Assembly (NCBI GenBank): GCA_030066265.1
Contig: JASJCF010000002.1
Coordinates: forward strand, 1 to 40,058
Length of the DNA: 40,058 nt
Reading direction: 5' to 3'
DNA from: Acidimicrobiia bacterium
Lineage (GTDB): Bacteria; Actinomycetota; Acidimicrobiia; Spongiisociales; UBA5794
The notes beneath the pieces are model-generated. The model saw only the letters and a list, made by a program, of their open reading frames with translations. It had not been told where the DNA came from and ran no database searches. The translations under genes and the position numbers were made by a program. Positions 8,120-16,709 of the stretch are shown piece after piece (within the stretch, counting starts at the first letter, position 1; each line of letters begins with the position of its first letter).

Positions 8120-8425
8120 GTGGGTCAGCGAATCGAGATCGACGGCACGAGACGAGTCGAGGACTCCGTCATCGTGTCCACGAACCGCAGCCTCACCGGC
8201 ACGCTCGGAGAGGGCTACGAGAGCGCAGACGATGCCCGGGAGGTCGATACCTTCGGCGCCAAGGCTGCCGTCGATGTGTTTGCGTCGGATGAGCGCATCA
8301 ACCGCGTGTACGTCGATTCGAACATGCTCGTGATCCGCCGCGACGGGGGATGGGACGACGACTCCGTGTCTGCGGTCTCGAGGGTCATCGAGGAGTTCTT
8401 CCTCTTCTACCCTGACGCCGCTTGA
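8120..8425 (+). CDS. small conserved-looking protein, possible Nfu/NifU N-terminal-like domain
   Basis: This 101-residue acidic cytoplasmic protein has no signal peptide or membrane segment. The second half, AAVDVFASDERINRVYVDSN then MLVIRRDGGWDDDSVSAVSR and IIEEFF-like VIEEFFLFY, has the layout of the Nfu/NifU N-terminal domain: a strand, a valine-rich hinge, a tryptophan and a final helix. The resemblance is by eye only and may be superficial. It starts with GTG, supported by GGGAG 6 nt upstream, and has its own -10-like hexamer, so it is probably transcribed separately from pyk. It is convergent with the VanW gene, with 22 nt between the stops. I assign no function. Confidence 0.6.
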   Translation: MGQRIEIDGTRRVEDSVIVSTNRSLTGTLGEGYESADDAREVDTFGAKAAVDVFASDERINRVYVDSNMLVIRRDGGWDDDSVSAVSRVIEEFFLFYPDAA

Positions 8426-8447
8426 GCCCGATCGAGACGCACGGCGC

Positions 8448-10472
8448 TCAACCGTCGTCTCCGCCGCCTCCGCCTCCGCTGCTGCCGTCCGAGTAGACGC
8501 CGACCTGGAGTGTCACCGTCGACCCTGCCGGCGCCCACGTGCCTGACGCCGGATCCTGCCCCTGAACGATGTCGTTCTGGCTCTCTTCATCCACCGTGAC
8601 ATCCGATCTCGCAGCAAGCATGCCGATCTCCTGGAGAGTCTCGAGGGCTGCCTGCCAGGACAGACCGGCCACCGAAGGCAGCTGGATCGGACAGTTCACC
8701 GGCTCGCCGCTCGCCTCGCACGGGTGGACGAGATACTGCTCGGTCAAGGGTGCGTATCGCCACGTGAGCCGGAGGTCGATGTCCTCCCTGCCGTCGGGGT
8801 ACGTGACGACTCGGTTGACACGAACGAGGAACCCGTCGATCCCGCTGCGCTCCTTCACGCGCTGGCCGGGAACGAGCTCACCCTCCGTGTCGGCGATCAG
8901 CTCCTCTTCGAACTCGACGATGTCCTCTCGTTCGGAGGTCTCTGCACTGCACTCCTTGCCACCATTGTCACCGTAGATCTTCACGGTCACCGTGGTCGAC
9001 GAGTAAGTCGTCTTGATTACGACGGGCGCATCGGTGTTGTTGCGGAACCGGACGTCGGGATGGGGATACCCGAGCGTTGCCTCGATTCCCTCCGGGTAGC
9101 GACTGAACGAGAGGGAGTGCGGGCGGTGCTCCACGTCCTCGAGGCAGGCGTAGAAGACGGCGTTGAACAGCGTCGTTCCGAATTGGCTGACCCCGCCGCC
9201 GATGTTCGCCGGATGGTCGCAGCAGTAGGGCTGGCCGTTGATGATCGCAGGAGCGGCGACGTATCCCTTCGCTTCAGTTCGTTGACCGACGGCGTCGTTG
9301 ATGCTCCATTCGCGTCCAGGTTGAACAACGGCACCGTCGACGTCCTGGGCCATCTGCTGGATGTTGGTGACGCGGTCCTCACCCGAGGTGTAGGTGGTGC
9401 GGAAGCTCGCAAGGAGCTCGAGAGCGGTGTACGCCTCAGCGTCCTCGGTGGTGAAGGCCGGCTCGGCGCCGACCAGGAGGGGGAAGACGCCCTCACCGCC
9501 TCCGAGTGCGGCGTTCTTCATGGACACGAGCAGCCCCTCGACATCCAGGAGCGTCCCGTTGCTGCCAGGGACCACCGTGATCCGGTCAGTGGAAACGTCG
9601 ATGTCGAATTGGGCATCGACCGGTGCGAGCTCGAACTCCGATTGTCGGGGTTCGAGCATGCCGAGCACGGTTGCCTCGTCGAACGAGAGGGTGATCTCGG
9701 AGTTCTGTGCATCGACCTCGGCCCTCGCAGCCTCGGCGAGCTGGTCGGCGGTGAAGGTTGCCCGGAACGAGATGTCCTTGGCGGTGAGGGTGATGTCAGA
9801 GTCGATCATCAGCTCGAGTACTGCGGCAGCGCTTTCGACGTCGGCTCTCGTGAAGTTCGGCGTCGACTCGATCACCGGGAGGGTTGCACCGTTCTTGTCC
9901 AGGGTGGACATCTCGTCGACGATCATCCGTTGAGCGGTCAGGCGATCGATCTTCTCGCCTGCCCTGGGATAGTCGACGACGACCTCGCCGTCGGTGACCT
10001 CGAGCGCCCCGTCGAAGGCAGGGTTGGGGATCGCCGACTGCTCCCACGCCTCCAGCTCGGCTTCGATGGCCTCATCCGAGAACGCGAGCGGCAGGTCCAC
10101 GTCCTCGCTCGTGCCAAACGACGCGATCCAGGACCAGAAGTTGGCGAACATGCCGCCGTCTCGGCGGACCTCCATCGCATCAGAGACGGCTTCCGTCGTC
10201 GCAGCGGACAGCTCCACCGTCACGGGGGACAGCTTGAAGGTCGTGTCGTTGACCGTGAAGACCCCGGTGCTCTGCCTCAGTTCCTGCTCGTATGCCTCGA
10301 CGGTCACCAGGGCGTCGGACTCGGTCAGGCCACCGACGGGGATGCCGGCGATCGAGACATTCCGCGCTACGTGATCCTCGGATGTCGCACGGTCGGCCCA
10401 GTAGACGCCGAGCGGGAGGAGGAGGATCGAGAGCGGGCCGAGTACGACGAGTGCGATGCGAGGGAGGATCAT
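8448..10472 (-). CDS. VanW family surface protein with G5-like and PASTA domains (copy 1)
   Basis: This 674-residue protein has an N-terminal membrane anchor (about 5-24, PRIALVVLGPLSILLLPLGV). Two YoaR-type putative peptidoglycan-binding repeats follow (about 35-345). A VanW domain covers about 357-500, with PANIGGGVSQFGTTLFNAVF and RYPEGIEATLGYPHPDV. Then come a G5-like segment (about 515-575), a PASTA domain (about 595-660) and a Gly/Asp tail. VanW proteins with G5 domains are cell-surface proteins of Gram-positive bacteria; their biochemical role is not settled, and the VanW name does not imply vancomycin resistance here. PASTA domains bind cell-wall muropeptides, so a wall-associated role is likely. 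It lies 79 nt downstream of a paralogue on the same strand. TACACT at 10499-10504 may add an internal promoter. Confidence 0.85.
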   Translation of the reverse strand: MILPRIALVVLGPLSILLLPLGVYWADRATSEDHVARNVSIAGIPVGGLTESDALVTVEAYEQELRQSTGVFTVNDTTFKLSPVTVELSAATTEAVSDAMEVRRDGGMFANFWSWIASFGTSEDVDLPLAFSDEAIEAELEAWEQSAIPNPAFDGALEVTDGEVVVDYPRAGEKIDRLTAQRMIVDEMSTLDKNGATLPVIESTPNFTRADVESAAAVLELMIDSDITLTAKDISFRATFTADQLAEAARAEVDAQNSEITLSFDEATVLGMLEPRQSEFELAPVDAQFDIDVSTDRITVVPGSNGTLLDVEGLLVSMKNAALGGGEGVFPLLVGAEPAFTTEDAEAYTALELLASFRTTYTSGEDRVTNIQQMAQDVDGAVVQPGREWSINDAVGQRTEAKGYVAAPAIINGQPYCCDHPANIGGGVSQFGTTLFNAVFYACLEDVEHRPHSLSFSRYPEGIEATLGYPHPDVRFRNNTDAPVVIKTTYSSTTVTVKIYGDNGGKECSAETSEREDIVEFEEELIADTEGELVPGQRVKERSGIDGFLVRVNRVVTYPDGREDIDLRLTWRYAPLTEQYLVHPCEASGEPVNCPIQLPSVAGLSWQAALETLQEIGMLAARSDVTVDEESQNDIVQGQDPASGTWAPAGSTVTLQVGVYSDGSSGGGGGGDDG

Positions 10473-10551
10473 GGCCGATCGTGTGGGGGCGGTGCGAAAG
10501 TGTAGGTTCGAGGTCCAATAAGCGGATGGACCTGGGGCGGCTCAGCGAGGC

Positions 10552-12675
10552 TCAGTCGCCACCGTCTCCACCGCCATCACCGTCACCACCGCCGCCATCA
10601 CCGTCACCACCGCCGTCACCACCGCCTCCATCACCGCCGCTGTACTGGCCGATGACGATCGTGATCGCAGTTCCGGGCGGTTGCCATCCTCCGGGGCTCG
10701 ACGACAGCACGACGCCGCCCTGGGCAGGATCCGATGTCTCCTCGAACGTCACCGAGACCGGGAAGCCCGCAGCCTCGAGTGTTGCCGTCGCCGAGGCCTG
10801 ATCCAAGCCTCCGACTCCCGGAACCTGGATCGGGCAGACTCCGTTGCCGCCGACCCTCGGGTCGCACGGATGGAGCAGGATCACGTTCTTCCCGCCGCGG
10901 TAGCGCCAGTAGAAGGGCTCCCGATCGATCTCGTTTCCCTGAGCGTCGTAGAAGATTCTCGTGTTGGTGACACTCCAACCCTTCGACCCGCCGGACTTCG
11001 TGACCTCGTCACCGGGCAGAACCACGCCATCGGGGTCGGCCTGATACTCCCGGACGGGATCGGTGACGTTGGAGCGCTCTGATCGCGCAGTGCCGCACGT
11101 GACGCCGTTCTGATTGCCGAAGAACGTGACGGTCACGGATCGATTGGTGTACGAGGTCCGGATGATCACTGGAGCCTCGGAGTTGTTGCGGAAGGCGACG
11201 TCGGGGCTCGGGTATCCGAGCGTGGCTTCCCGCCCCTCGGGGTACTTCGTGAAGTAGATGCTGTGGGGCGTATGCGTGACGTCCTCGTAGCAGCCGAAGT
11301 AGATGGCGTTGAAGATGGTCGTGCCGAACTGGCTGACGCCCCCGCCCACGTTGACCGGTTCTTCCTCACACGACAGCTCGCCCTTGACGATGGCGCAGTC
11401 GTACTTGAACCCCTTCTCGAGGGTTCGGCGTCCCACGTGGTCGTTGACGGAGAACGTGTCCCCCGGCCACACGATGGTGTCATCCACGAGGTCGGCCATG
11501 AGCCTGATGTTGTGCGCACGGTTGACGCCGGGCATGTACGTGGTGAACTCCGACACCTCGTACAGCTCGCCATATGCCTCGGCCATCTCGGTCGTGAATG
11601 GAGGGAGGGCGTCGAGGATGATCGGCAGCTCACCGGTTCCATCACCTCGAGCGGCCAGTTCCACGGCGGCGGCGACCTCTGCGACATCGATCGTGGTCCC
11701 GTTCTTGTGGGGAACGAGCCGAACGGTGTCATCGGCGGGGAGGTCCGAAGGGTCCTGCTTGCTGTCCTTGATGCGGTAGTTCTCGTCCACGTCCTCGAAG
11801 TCGTCCACCAGAGTGGTCGCCCACGTGGCGTCCACCGGAGCGAGCTCGAGATCGGGTTGTGCAGCCTCGATCAGCGGCTCGAACACGGAGTGATCGAAGG
11901 CGAACGCGATGGTTGCGGGTACCTCGTCCGTGACCTCGGCCGACAGTGACCGAGCCACGTCTTGCGCTTCGACCGTGAACTCGAAGTCGTACTCGTCCTG
12001 GCGCAGGGTCACGGTCGTTGCCATGATCCGATCCGCCTCTGCTTCCGCTGCGTCGAAATCGGCGTTCGTGAGCGTGGGAAAGGAGGCTGCCGTGGGGAGC
12101 ACGATCACCTCGTCGGAGCCGACACGCAACGATTCGAGGATCAGCGATTCCGCCTGGTCCCGATCGATGGCTTCGCCGTCCCTCGGGTACTCGACTTCGA
12201 CGTTTCCGCTCACGATTGCGATCGAGCCTTCGAACGCGGGATTGGGGATTGCCTCTGCCTCCCACACGCGGAGCTGCTCCTCGAGCAAGTCGGCGTCGAT
12301 CGAAGCTGACATCGACACTTCGACGGCGCTCGTGAAGGCCATGATCCAGTCCGTGATGCCCTCTCGCCGCTGCTCCATCGCAGCATCGATCGCCGTCTCC
12401 GTGTCGAAGGTGAGCCCAACTGCCGCGGGATCCAGCGTGAAGGTCTGGCCGTTCACCTGCACGGTTGCCGGTTGTGCGGTCAGAGCATCCGTGTAGGCGG
12501 TTACGGCAGCGGTCGCCTCGTCAGCGGTCTGGCGCGCCACGTCGACGCCGGCGATGGTGACATTGCGGGCCACGCGATCGGACGCCGCTGCGCTGTCGAT
12601 CATGTAGATCGAGACCGGCATCAGCAAGATGAACACCGGCATGGCGATGAGGAGAAGCGCACGAAGTCGAATCAT
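10552..12675 (-). CDS. VanW family surface protein with G5-like and PASTA domains (copy 2)
   Basis: This 707-residue paralogue of the downstream gene has the same order: membrane anchor MIRLRALLLIAMPVFILLMPVSIY, two YoaR-type repeats starting near DRVARNVTIAGVDV, a VanW domain with VNVGGGVSQFGTTIFNAIYF and KYPEGREATLGYPSPDV, a G5-like segment ending in EPFYWRYRGG, a PASTA domain opening VPGVGGLDQASATATL, and a 28-residue tail made only of Gly and Asp. Cysteines flanking the G5/PASTA junction (HPCDPRVG...VCPIQ) are conserved in both copies and may form a disulfide outside the cell. The ATG at 12675 is preferred over the ORF-track start because the anchor begins there. A TATACT hexamer lies 38 nt upstream. 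Function beyond a wall-associated role is unknown. Confidence 0.85.
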   Translation of the reverse strand: MIRLRALLLIAMPVFILLMPVSIYMIDSAAASDRVARNVTIAGVDVARQTADEATAAVTAYTDALTAQPATVQVNGQTFTLDPAAVGLTFDTETAIDAAMEQRREGITDWIMAFTSAVEVSMSASIDADLLEEQLRVWEAEAIPNPAFEGSIAIVSGNVEVEYPRDGEAIDRDQAESLILESLRVGSDEVIVLPTAASFPTLTNADFDAAEAEADRIMATTVTLRQDEYDFEFTVEAQDVARSLSAEVTDEVPATIAFAFDHSVFEPLIEAAQPDLELAPVDATWATTLVDDFEDVDENYRIKDSKQDPSDLPADDTVRLVPHKNGTTIDVAEVAAAVELAARGDGTGELPIILDALPPFTTEMAEAYGELYEVSEFTTYMPGVNRAHNIRLMADLVDDTIVWPGDTFSVNDHVGRRTLEKGFKYDCAIVKGELSCEEEPVNVGGGVSQFGTTIFNAIYFGCYEDVTHTPHSIYFTKYPEGREATLGYPSPDVAFRNNSEAPVIIRTSYTNRSVTVTFFGNQNGVTCGTARSERSNVTDPVREYQADPDGVVLPGDEVTKSGGSKGWSVTNTRIFYDAQGNEIDREPFYWRYRGGKNVILLHPCDPRVGGNGVCPIQVPGVGGLDQASATATLEAAGFPVSVTFEETSDPAQGGVVLSSSPGGWQPPGTAITIVIGQYSGGDGGGGDGGGDGDGGGGDGDGGGDGGD
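10555..10638 (-). repeat. Gly/Asp-coding tandem repeat at the VanW copy 2 C-terminus
   Basis: These 84 bases encode 28 consecutive Gly/Asp residues. They include a perfect 21-bp tandem duplication (10571-10591 and 10592-10612) in a wider mix of CCACCG/TCACCG units. Such a tract can change length by slippage in whole codons. It is coding DNA, not a CRISPR array. Confidence 0.75.
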
Positions 12676-12713
12676 GGTTTGGGAAGCTCGAAAGTCCTGG
12701 CGACAGATTGGCG

Positions 12714-12719
12714 AGTATA
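12714..12719 (-). promoter_or_regulatory. -10 element of the VanW operon
   Basis: TATACT on the minus strand is a near-consensus -10, located 38 nt before the ATG at 12675. This leaves an untranslated leader of about 30 nt. The -35 is not convincing. Confidence 0.4.
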
Positions 12720-12771
12720 TGAATCCGTCCCGAATAGCTCTTGGGTTTCGCGCCTTCCGGCACGCTCGCCG

Positions 12772-12777
12772 TACGCT
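12772..12777 (+). promoter_or_regulatory. leaderless-type -10 of the nuclease gene
   Basis: TACGCT ends 6 nt before the GTG at 12784. This supports the GTG as both transcription and translation start, since no ribosome site exists. Confidence 0.45.
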
Positions 12778-12783
12778 TTGACG

Positions 12784-13560
12784 GTGAAGCGGCTCTCGGC
12801 GGTTCCATCGGGCGAGCCCATCGCCATCTCGGCCACCCTCTTCGTGACCTATCGTCGGTGCCCACAGCAGGCGCTGGCGAGGCTGCGTGGCGTCTACCCC
12901 GAGCCGAGCCGAGCAACCTTCAAAGGTGCCCTCGCCCATCGCATCTTCGCCCGTCACCTCACCGATGGGCCGATCGGTGAGGAAGGCTTCAACCTCGTGT
13001 GTCGCCAGGAGACCGGGGCGAACCTCTCGGGTCAGATGGCCGCCGCGGGACTGAGGAAACCCTCCGAGTTCGACGCCGTGGTGTCCGAGATCGCCGATCT
13101 CTACGAGCGATTCCGCAGGCTCCCCGCCGATGGCTTCACGTCGGCGGAGGTGGCCTTCGACCACGATGTCACGGACGACATCGCGGTCCGGGGACGGATC
13201 GACGCAGTCTTCGAGGGCGATGCCGGAGCCCGGCTCGTCGACTGGAAGACGGGCTCCGACCTCGGGCACGACGTCGAGGCCCAGCTCGGCTTCTATGCCT
13301 TCACCTGGTCGCTCGAGAACGGGTCGCCGCCTGCCGAGACGGTTGCCGTCTCGCTCGCGACGGGCGAGCGCGTCGCCTCCAACCCGTCAGCCGATGACGT
13401 TGCCGCGATCGAGGACGAGGTGGCGTCGATGGTGGTCGCCCTTCGGTCGGCCTTGGAAGCAGAGACTGACCTCAGCCGGACTGCAGGCCCGTACTGTCGA
13501 TGGTGCCCGATCTGCCCGGAGTGCTCGGAGGGCAAGGCTGCCGTTGCGCTGCTCGGCTGA
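12784..13560 (+). CDS. stand-alone RecB/Cas4-like PD-(D/E)XK nuclease with putative Fe-S cysteines
   Basis: This 258-residue protein carries the RecB-family nuclease core: His52 in GALAHRIFARH, Asp140 in GRIDAVFEG, Asp153 and Lys155 in LVDWKTGSD, and Gln167 in EAQLGFYAF. One N-terminal cysteine (Cys26, TYRRCPQQA) and a C-terminal cluster C238-x2-C241-x2-C244-x2-C247 fit the split-cysteine iron-sulfur arrangement of Cas4/AddB-type nucleases. It should cut DNA with Mg2+, acting in repair or end processing. The GTG start is chosen from the leaderless-type promoter; the ORF track start 104 codons upstream overlaps the divergent VanW gene, and a TTG at 12778 is an alternative. There is no fused or adjacent helicase, no cas gene and no CRISPR array, so its partner is unknown. 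Confidence 0.8.
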   Translation: MKRLSAVPSGEPIAISATLFVTYRRCPQQALARLRGVYPEPSRATFKGALAHRIFARHLTDGPIGEEGFNLVCRQETGANLSGQMAAAGLRKPSEFDAVVSEIADLYERFRRLPADGFTSAEVAFDHDVTDDIAVRGRIDAVFEGDAGARLVDWKTGSDLGHDVEAQLGFYAFTWSLENGSPPAETVAVSLATGERVASNPSADDVAAIEDEVASMVVALRSALEAETDLSRTAGPYCRWCPICPECSEGKAAVALLG

Positions 13561-13602
13561 ACGTCTCGGAGTGTCGGCGAGGCGGCCATACTCGTTCGTC
13601 TC

Positions 13603-14451
13603 ATGAGTCGGAGCATCCTCGCAATCCACGCACACCCTGACGACGAATCGTCCAAGGGTGCCGGCACGGTTGCTCGCTACACGGACGACGGCGTACACGC
13701 CGTGCTCGTCACGGCGACCGGAGGTGAGGCGGGCGACATCCTCAATCCGGCGATGGAGCATCCCGACATTGCCGCGAACCTCGCAAGGATCCGTCAGCGT
13801 GAACTCGAGGATGCCGCCCACATCATCGGCTACGACGAGGTGATCATGCTCGGGTACCGGGATTCGGGTATGCCCGACAGCGACGACAACCGCCGCGCTG
13901 ACGCCTTCTGCAACCAGCCCCACGACGAGGTCTTGGAGCGTCTCGTGACCATCGTGCGGGCCCAGCAGCCCGATGTCGTCCTGGGCTACGACGATCACGA
14001 GTTCTATCCCCACCCCGATCATCTCTTCGTCCACCGCCTGTCGCTCGACGTGTTCGCCGCTGCATCCGATCCACGGCGGTTCCCCGATGCCGGTGCGCCG
14101 TGGCAGGTCTCGAGGCTGTTCGCTCCCGTCTTCACGATCGAACGGATCGTCACCCTCCACGAGGCGATGCTGGCGCGCCTCGGAACCTCGCCCTACGAGC
14201 GCTGGATCGAACGGATCACCGAGAGTGAGGAACCAGACCGCCTCATCGTCAAGGTCGACGTCACGGGGTACGTGGAGCGCGGTCGCGATGCCCTTCGGGC
14301 CCACCGGACCCAGATCGACCCGGACGGGTTCTGGTTCATGGCGCCGACTGAGCTCGTCGAGGAGGTCTATCCCTGGGAGGACTTCGAACTCCTGGCGACA
14401 TCGGGCGAAGGGGCTCTCGCCGACGGGGACCTCTTCGCGGGCATTCCCTGA
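13603..14451 (+). CDS. mca: mycothiol S-conjugate amidase
   Basis: This 282-residue zinc amidase of the PIG-L family cleaves mycothiol S-conjugates to release a mercapturic acid for export, a detoxification step specific to Actinomycetota. Its N-terminus AIHAHPDDESSKGAGTVARY, then TGGEAGDILNPAM, YPHPDH and ATQID-type RTQIDPDGFWF, agrees closely with what I recall of the mycobacterial Mca rather than MshB. Metal ligands are in HPDD (about 11-14) and HPDH. The C-terminal ending DLFAGIP also matches the family. The ATG at 13603 matches the expected N-terminus. A CATACT hexamer lies 10 nt upstream. It is followed 52 nt later by the GTPase operon. Confidence 0.9.
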   Translation: MSRSILAIHAHPDDESSKGAGTVARYTDDGVHAVLVTATGGEAGDILNPAMEHPDIAANLARIRQRELEDAAHIIGYDEVIMLGYRDSGMPDSDDNRRADAFCNQPHDEVLERLVTIVRAQQPDVVLGYDDHEFYPHPDHLFVHRLSLDVFAAASDPRRFPDAGAPWQVSRLFAPVFTIERIVTLHEAMLARLGTSPYERWIERITESEEPDRLIVKVDVTGYVERGRDALRAHRTQIDPDGFWFMAPTELVEEVYPWEDFELLATSGEGALADGDLFAGIP

Positions 14452-14503
14452 GTGGCACACTCGATCGATCCGCTGCGACGAGTCGATCTGCTGGAATGAG
14501 ACG

Positions 14504-15802
14504 ATGACGACGATCGGGGAGCTCCGGGAGGCTTTGGAGGACATCCCGGGGCCGCTCCTGGATCAGGATGACACCCGGGTCCTCACGGAGACCAAGACGA
14601 GCCTCGACGCCCTCGAGAGCCTCGACATCGTTCCGACCGTGGTGGTCTTCGCCGGGAGCTCGGGTTCCGGAAAGTCGTCGCTGGTCAATGCAACGCTCGG
14701 AACCGATGTCGTCCCCGTCGGTCCGATCCGTCCGACGACGGAACGCGTGATGATGATCGGGAGCTCCGGCCCGGTGTCCCTATCCGCCCGATCCGAGTAT
14801 CTCCACGTTCCCAGCGTCCGGCCGGGCCTGCTGGTGATCGACACGCCGCCCTGGGAGCACGATCCCGACGGGGTCGAGTCGTCCGTCGCTGCTGCGGATC
14901 TCGTCGCCATCGTCGTGACACCGCTGCGGTACGCAGATGCGGCCGTTGCGAGACTGGTTGCGAGGATCGACGATGGTCGCCCCTCGGCACTGGTCCTCAA
15001 CCGGGTCGATGTCGATCCGGAAGAGCTCGAGGTGCTCCTGACGTCGGTCGAGGAACGCTTCGGCGTCGTCCCCCTCGTGGTCCGGGAGGGGGAGTCGATG
15101 GCGCAGGCAGCGACCCACTTGGTCGAGGCGCTTCGGATCGATTCGGTCGAGTATCAGCGCTCCGCCGTGCTCCGATCGGCTGCTGCCTCGGGTAGCACCT
15201 TCCTCGCCCGTCGGATGGGCCAGGTTGCGGTCGAGCTCCAACGTCTGTCCGCTGCGGTCGGACGAGTGGGCCAGGACTCCACGGGGTTCACGGGGCCGTT
15301 GGTGCTGACGGACGATTGGGACACGACGAGGGATGCGCTCGTGCGCCTCGCCGTTGCGGGAGCTGAGGCGCTCGACGACGACATCCTGAGCCGCGGGGGG
15401 CCGCTTGCCCCGAGGGTTCTCGACTCGCTGAGCCCGGTCGATACGGAAGCTGCCGGTCGAGCCTTCGACGCTTGGAGGATCGATACCACCACTGCGTTCT
15501 CCGCAAGCGCAACGATTCGGTGGCGCCGCAGAGCGGCCGAGTCCACCATCGAACGGCACGGATGGCGAATCGCCGTCCACGAAGGGGTCAAGGTCCCATC
15601 GCGGTTCCGGCGCATGTTGGGAGACCGACTCGCCACCGTTGCAGACCAACAGGCACGGCGCCTACGCGTCGAAATCGATGCCGTGCGCACGGACCGGTTG
15701 CAGCAATGGCGGACCACGATCGAGGAGTTGGGCGACTACGCACCGGGCACGCTCCTCGCAGCCGCACGGCAGTTCGATCGCTCGGATACGCACGATGGCT
15801 GA
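14504..15802 (+). CDS. dynamin-like / P-loop GTPase 1 of a coupled pair
   Basis: This 432-residue protein has a G domain at the N-terminus and a long helical, Arg-rich C-terminal half with no clear membrane segment. G1 is FAGSSGSGKSSLVN (P-loop 51-59), G2 is in PIRPTTERV, G3 is VIDTPPW (113-116, DTPP in place of DTPG) and G4 is VLNRVD (166-169, NRVD in place of NKxD). This fits the bacterial dynamin-like/GTPase group that binds GTP and often acts on membranes. The start at 14504 precedes the fold correctly; the ORF track adds 177 codons that overlap mca in another frame. The last 8 bases overlap the second GTPase gene. The altered G4 lysine may lower guanine specificity. Function is unknown. 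Confidence 0.8.
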   Translation: MTTIGELREALEDIPGPLLDQDDTRVLTETKTSLDALESLDIVPTVVVFAGSSGSGKSSLVNATLGTDVVPVGPIRPTTERVMMIGSSGPVSLSARSEYLHVPSVRPGLLVIDTPPWEHDPDGVESSVAAADLVAIVVTPLRYADAAVARLVARIDDGRPSALVLNRVDVDPEELEVLLTSVEERFGVVPLVVREGESMAQAATHLVEALRIDSVEYQRSAVLRSAAASGSTFLARRMGQVAVELQRLSAAVGRVGQDSTGFTGPLVLTDDWDTTRDALVRLAVAGAEALDDDILSRGGPLAPRVLDSLSPVDTEAAGRAFDAWRIDTTTAFSASATIRWRRRAAESTIERHGWRIAVHEGVKVPSRFRRMLGDRLATVADQQARRLRVEIDAVRTDRLQQWRTTIEELGDYAPGTLLAAARQFDRSDTHDG

Positions 15803-16709
15803 CCTTCGCACCCTCCTGGATCTCGCCGATCTCGCCACCGTTCGCTCGTCGGGCGTGGTGTCGGAATCGACGACGGCTGATCTGGCGGCACAGGTCCAGC
15901 GTGCGCGGCTCCGGATGGGCTTTCTCGGCGACGCTCTGGTCATCGCCCTCGCCGGTGGCACCGGCACGGGCAAGTCGTCGATCGTCAACGCGCTCGTGGG
16001 CCACCAGGTCGTCGAGACCGGTGTGGTCCGTCCCACCACGGACAAGGCCACGGCGATCGTTCCGGCGGTGATTCACGGCGACCTCGGGACCCTTCTCGAG
16101 TCGATGGCGATCGATGAGCTGGTGCGGGTCGAGGGATGGTCCGATCTCGTGCTCGTCGACATGCCCGACATCGATTCCACCGAGGAGGCTCACCGAGCGA
16201 TCGTCGAGGAGGTGCTTCCTCGGGTCGATGCCGTGGCCTGGGTCCTCGATCCCGAGAAGTACGCGGATCCGCTGCTCCACGACGTGTTCCTCGCACGGCT
16301 CGTGCCGTACGAATCCCAGTTCGTGTTCGTTCTGAATCAATCCGACCGGCTCGGTGACAGCGTCGGTGAGGTGGTGGCCGACCTGGAGGAGCTGTTGCGC
16401 CGAGATGGCTTCGCCGAGCCGGTCGTCGTGTCGTGCATCGCCGTCGACCGCCCCGACCACGATGCAGATGTCACGAGGCTTGCCGCGGTCCTCGACGACC
16501 ATCTCGATGCGAAGTCGACGGCGATCGCAAAGATCGCCGTCGACCTACGCGCAGCGGCGAATGGAGCGTGGTCCGAGGTTCGTGCACCGTCCGACGATGG
16601 GGATGACATCGAGCGTGCGGCCCTAGCGGCGGCGACGTTCGTAGGGTTGGGCGTCCAGGCGTATGAAGTCGAAGTTGCCCACCGGAGGCATCGTCAGGTG
16701 AGCGAATGA
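15795..16709 (+). CDS. dynamin-like / P-loop GTPase 2 of a coupled pair
   Basis: This 304-residue GTPase has G1 ALAGGTGTGKSSIVN (54-62), G2 VVRPTTDKAT, G3 LVDMPDID (122-125, DMPD) and G4 VLNQSD (181-184, NQSD in place of NKxD). A helical lead of about 45 residues precedes the G domain, and a short helical tail of about 90 residues follows it. It resembles GTPase 1 in the RPTT switch and the altered G4 but is shorter and lacks the long C-terminal half. The ATG at 15795 overlaps the end of GTPase 1 by 8 bases and its own stop overlaps the MscS start as ATGA, so all three are translationally coupled. A heteromeric pair, like tandem bacterial dynamins, is a reasonable inference. Confidence 0.8.
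   Translation: MADLRTLLDLADLATVRSSGVVSESTTADLAAQVQRARLRMGFLGDALVIALAGGTGTGKSSIVNALVGHQVVETGVVRPTTDKATAIVPAVIHGDLGTLLESMAIDELVRVEGWSDLVLVDMPDIDSTEEAHRAIVEEVLPRVDAVAWVLDPEKYADPLLHDVFLARLVPYESQFVFVLNQSDRLGDSVGEVVADLEELLRRDGFAEPVVVSCIAVDRPDHDADVTRLAAVLDDHLDAKSTAIAKIAVDLRAAANGAWSEVRAPSDDGDDIERAALAAATFVGLGVQAYEVEVAHRRHRQVSE

Noticed and set aside
8423-8452. TTGAGC/GCTCAA inverted repeat between the small protein and VanW copy 1
   Set aside because: The stem is only 6 bp with an 18-nt loop, overlaps both genes and has no T-run. It is too weak to call a terminator.
8724-10505. 593-residue plus-strand ORF opposite VanW copy 1
   Set aside because: It is the antisense shadow of a conserved gene in high-GC DNA: Asp/Arg/Val-rich, no domain, and frame-locked to the VanW codons.
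10555-10638. Repeats resembling a CRISPR-like or minisatellite array
   Set aside because: They encode the Gly/Asp tail of a conserved protein and have no spacer structure.
8448-12675. Vancomycin resistance genes
   Set aside because: The VanW domain is widespread and there is no vanHAX or vanRS nearby, so no resistance function is supported.
12784-13560. Cas4 of a CRISPR locus
   Set aside because: No other cas genes or repeats are in the window. Only the nuclease family is shared.
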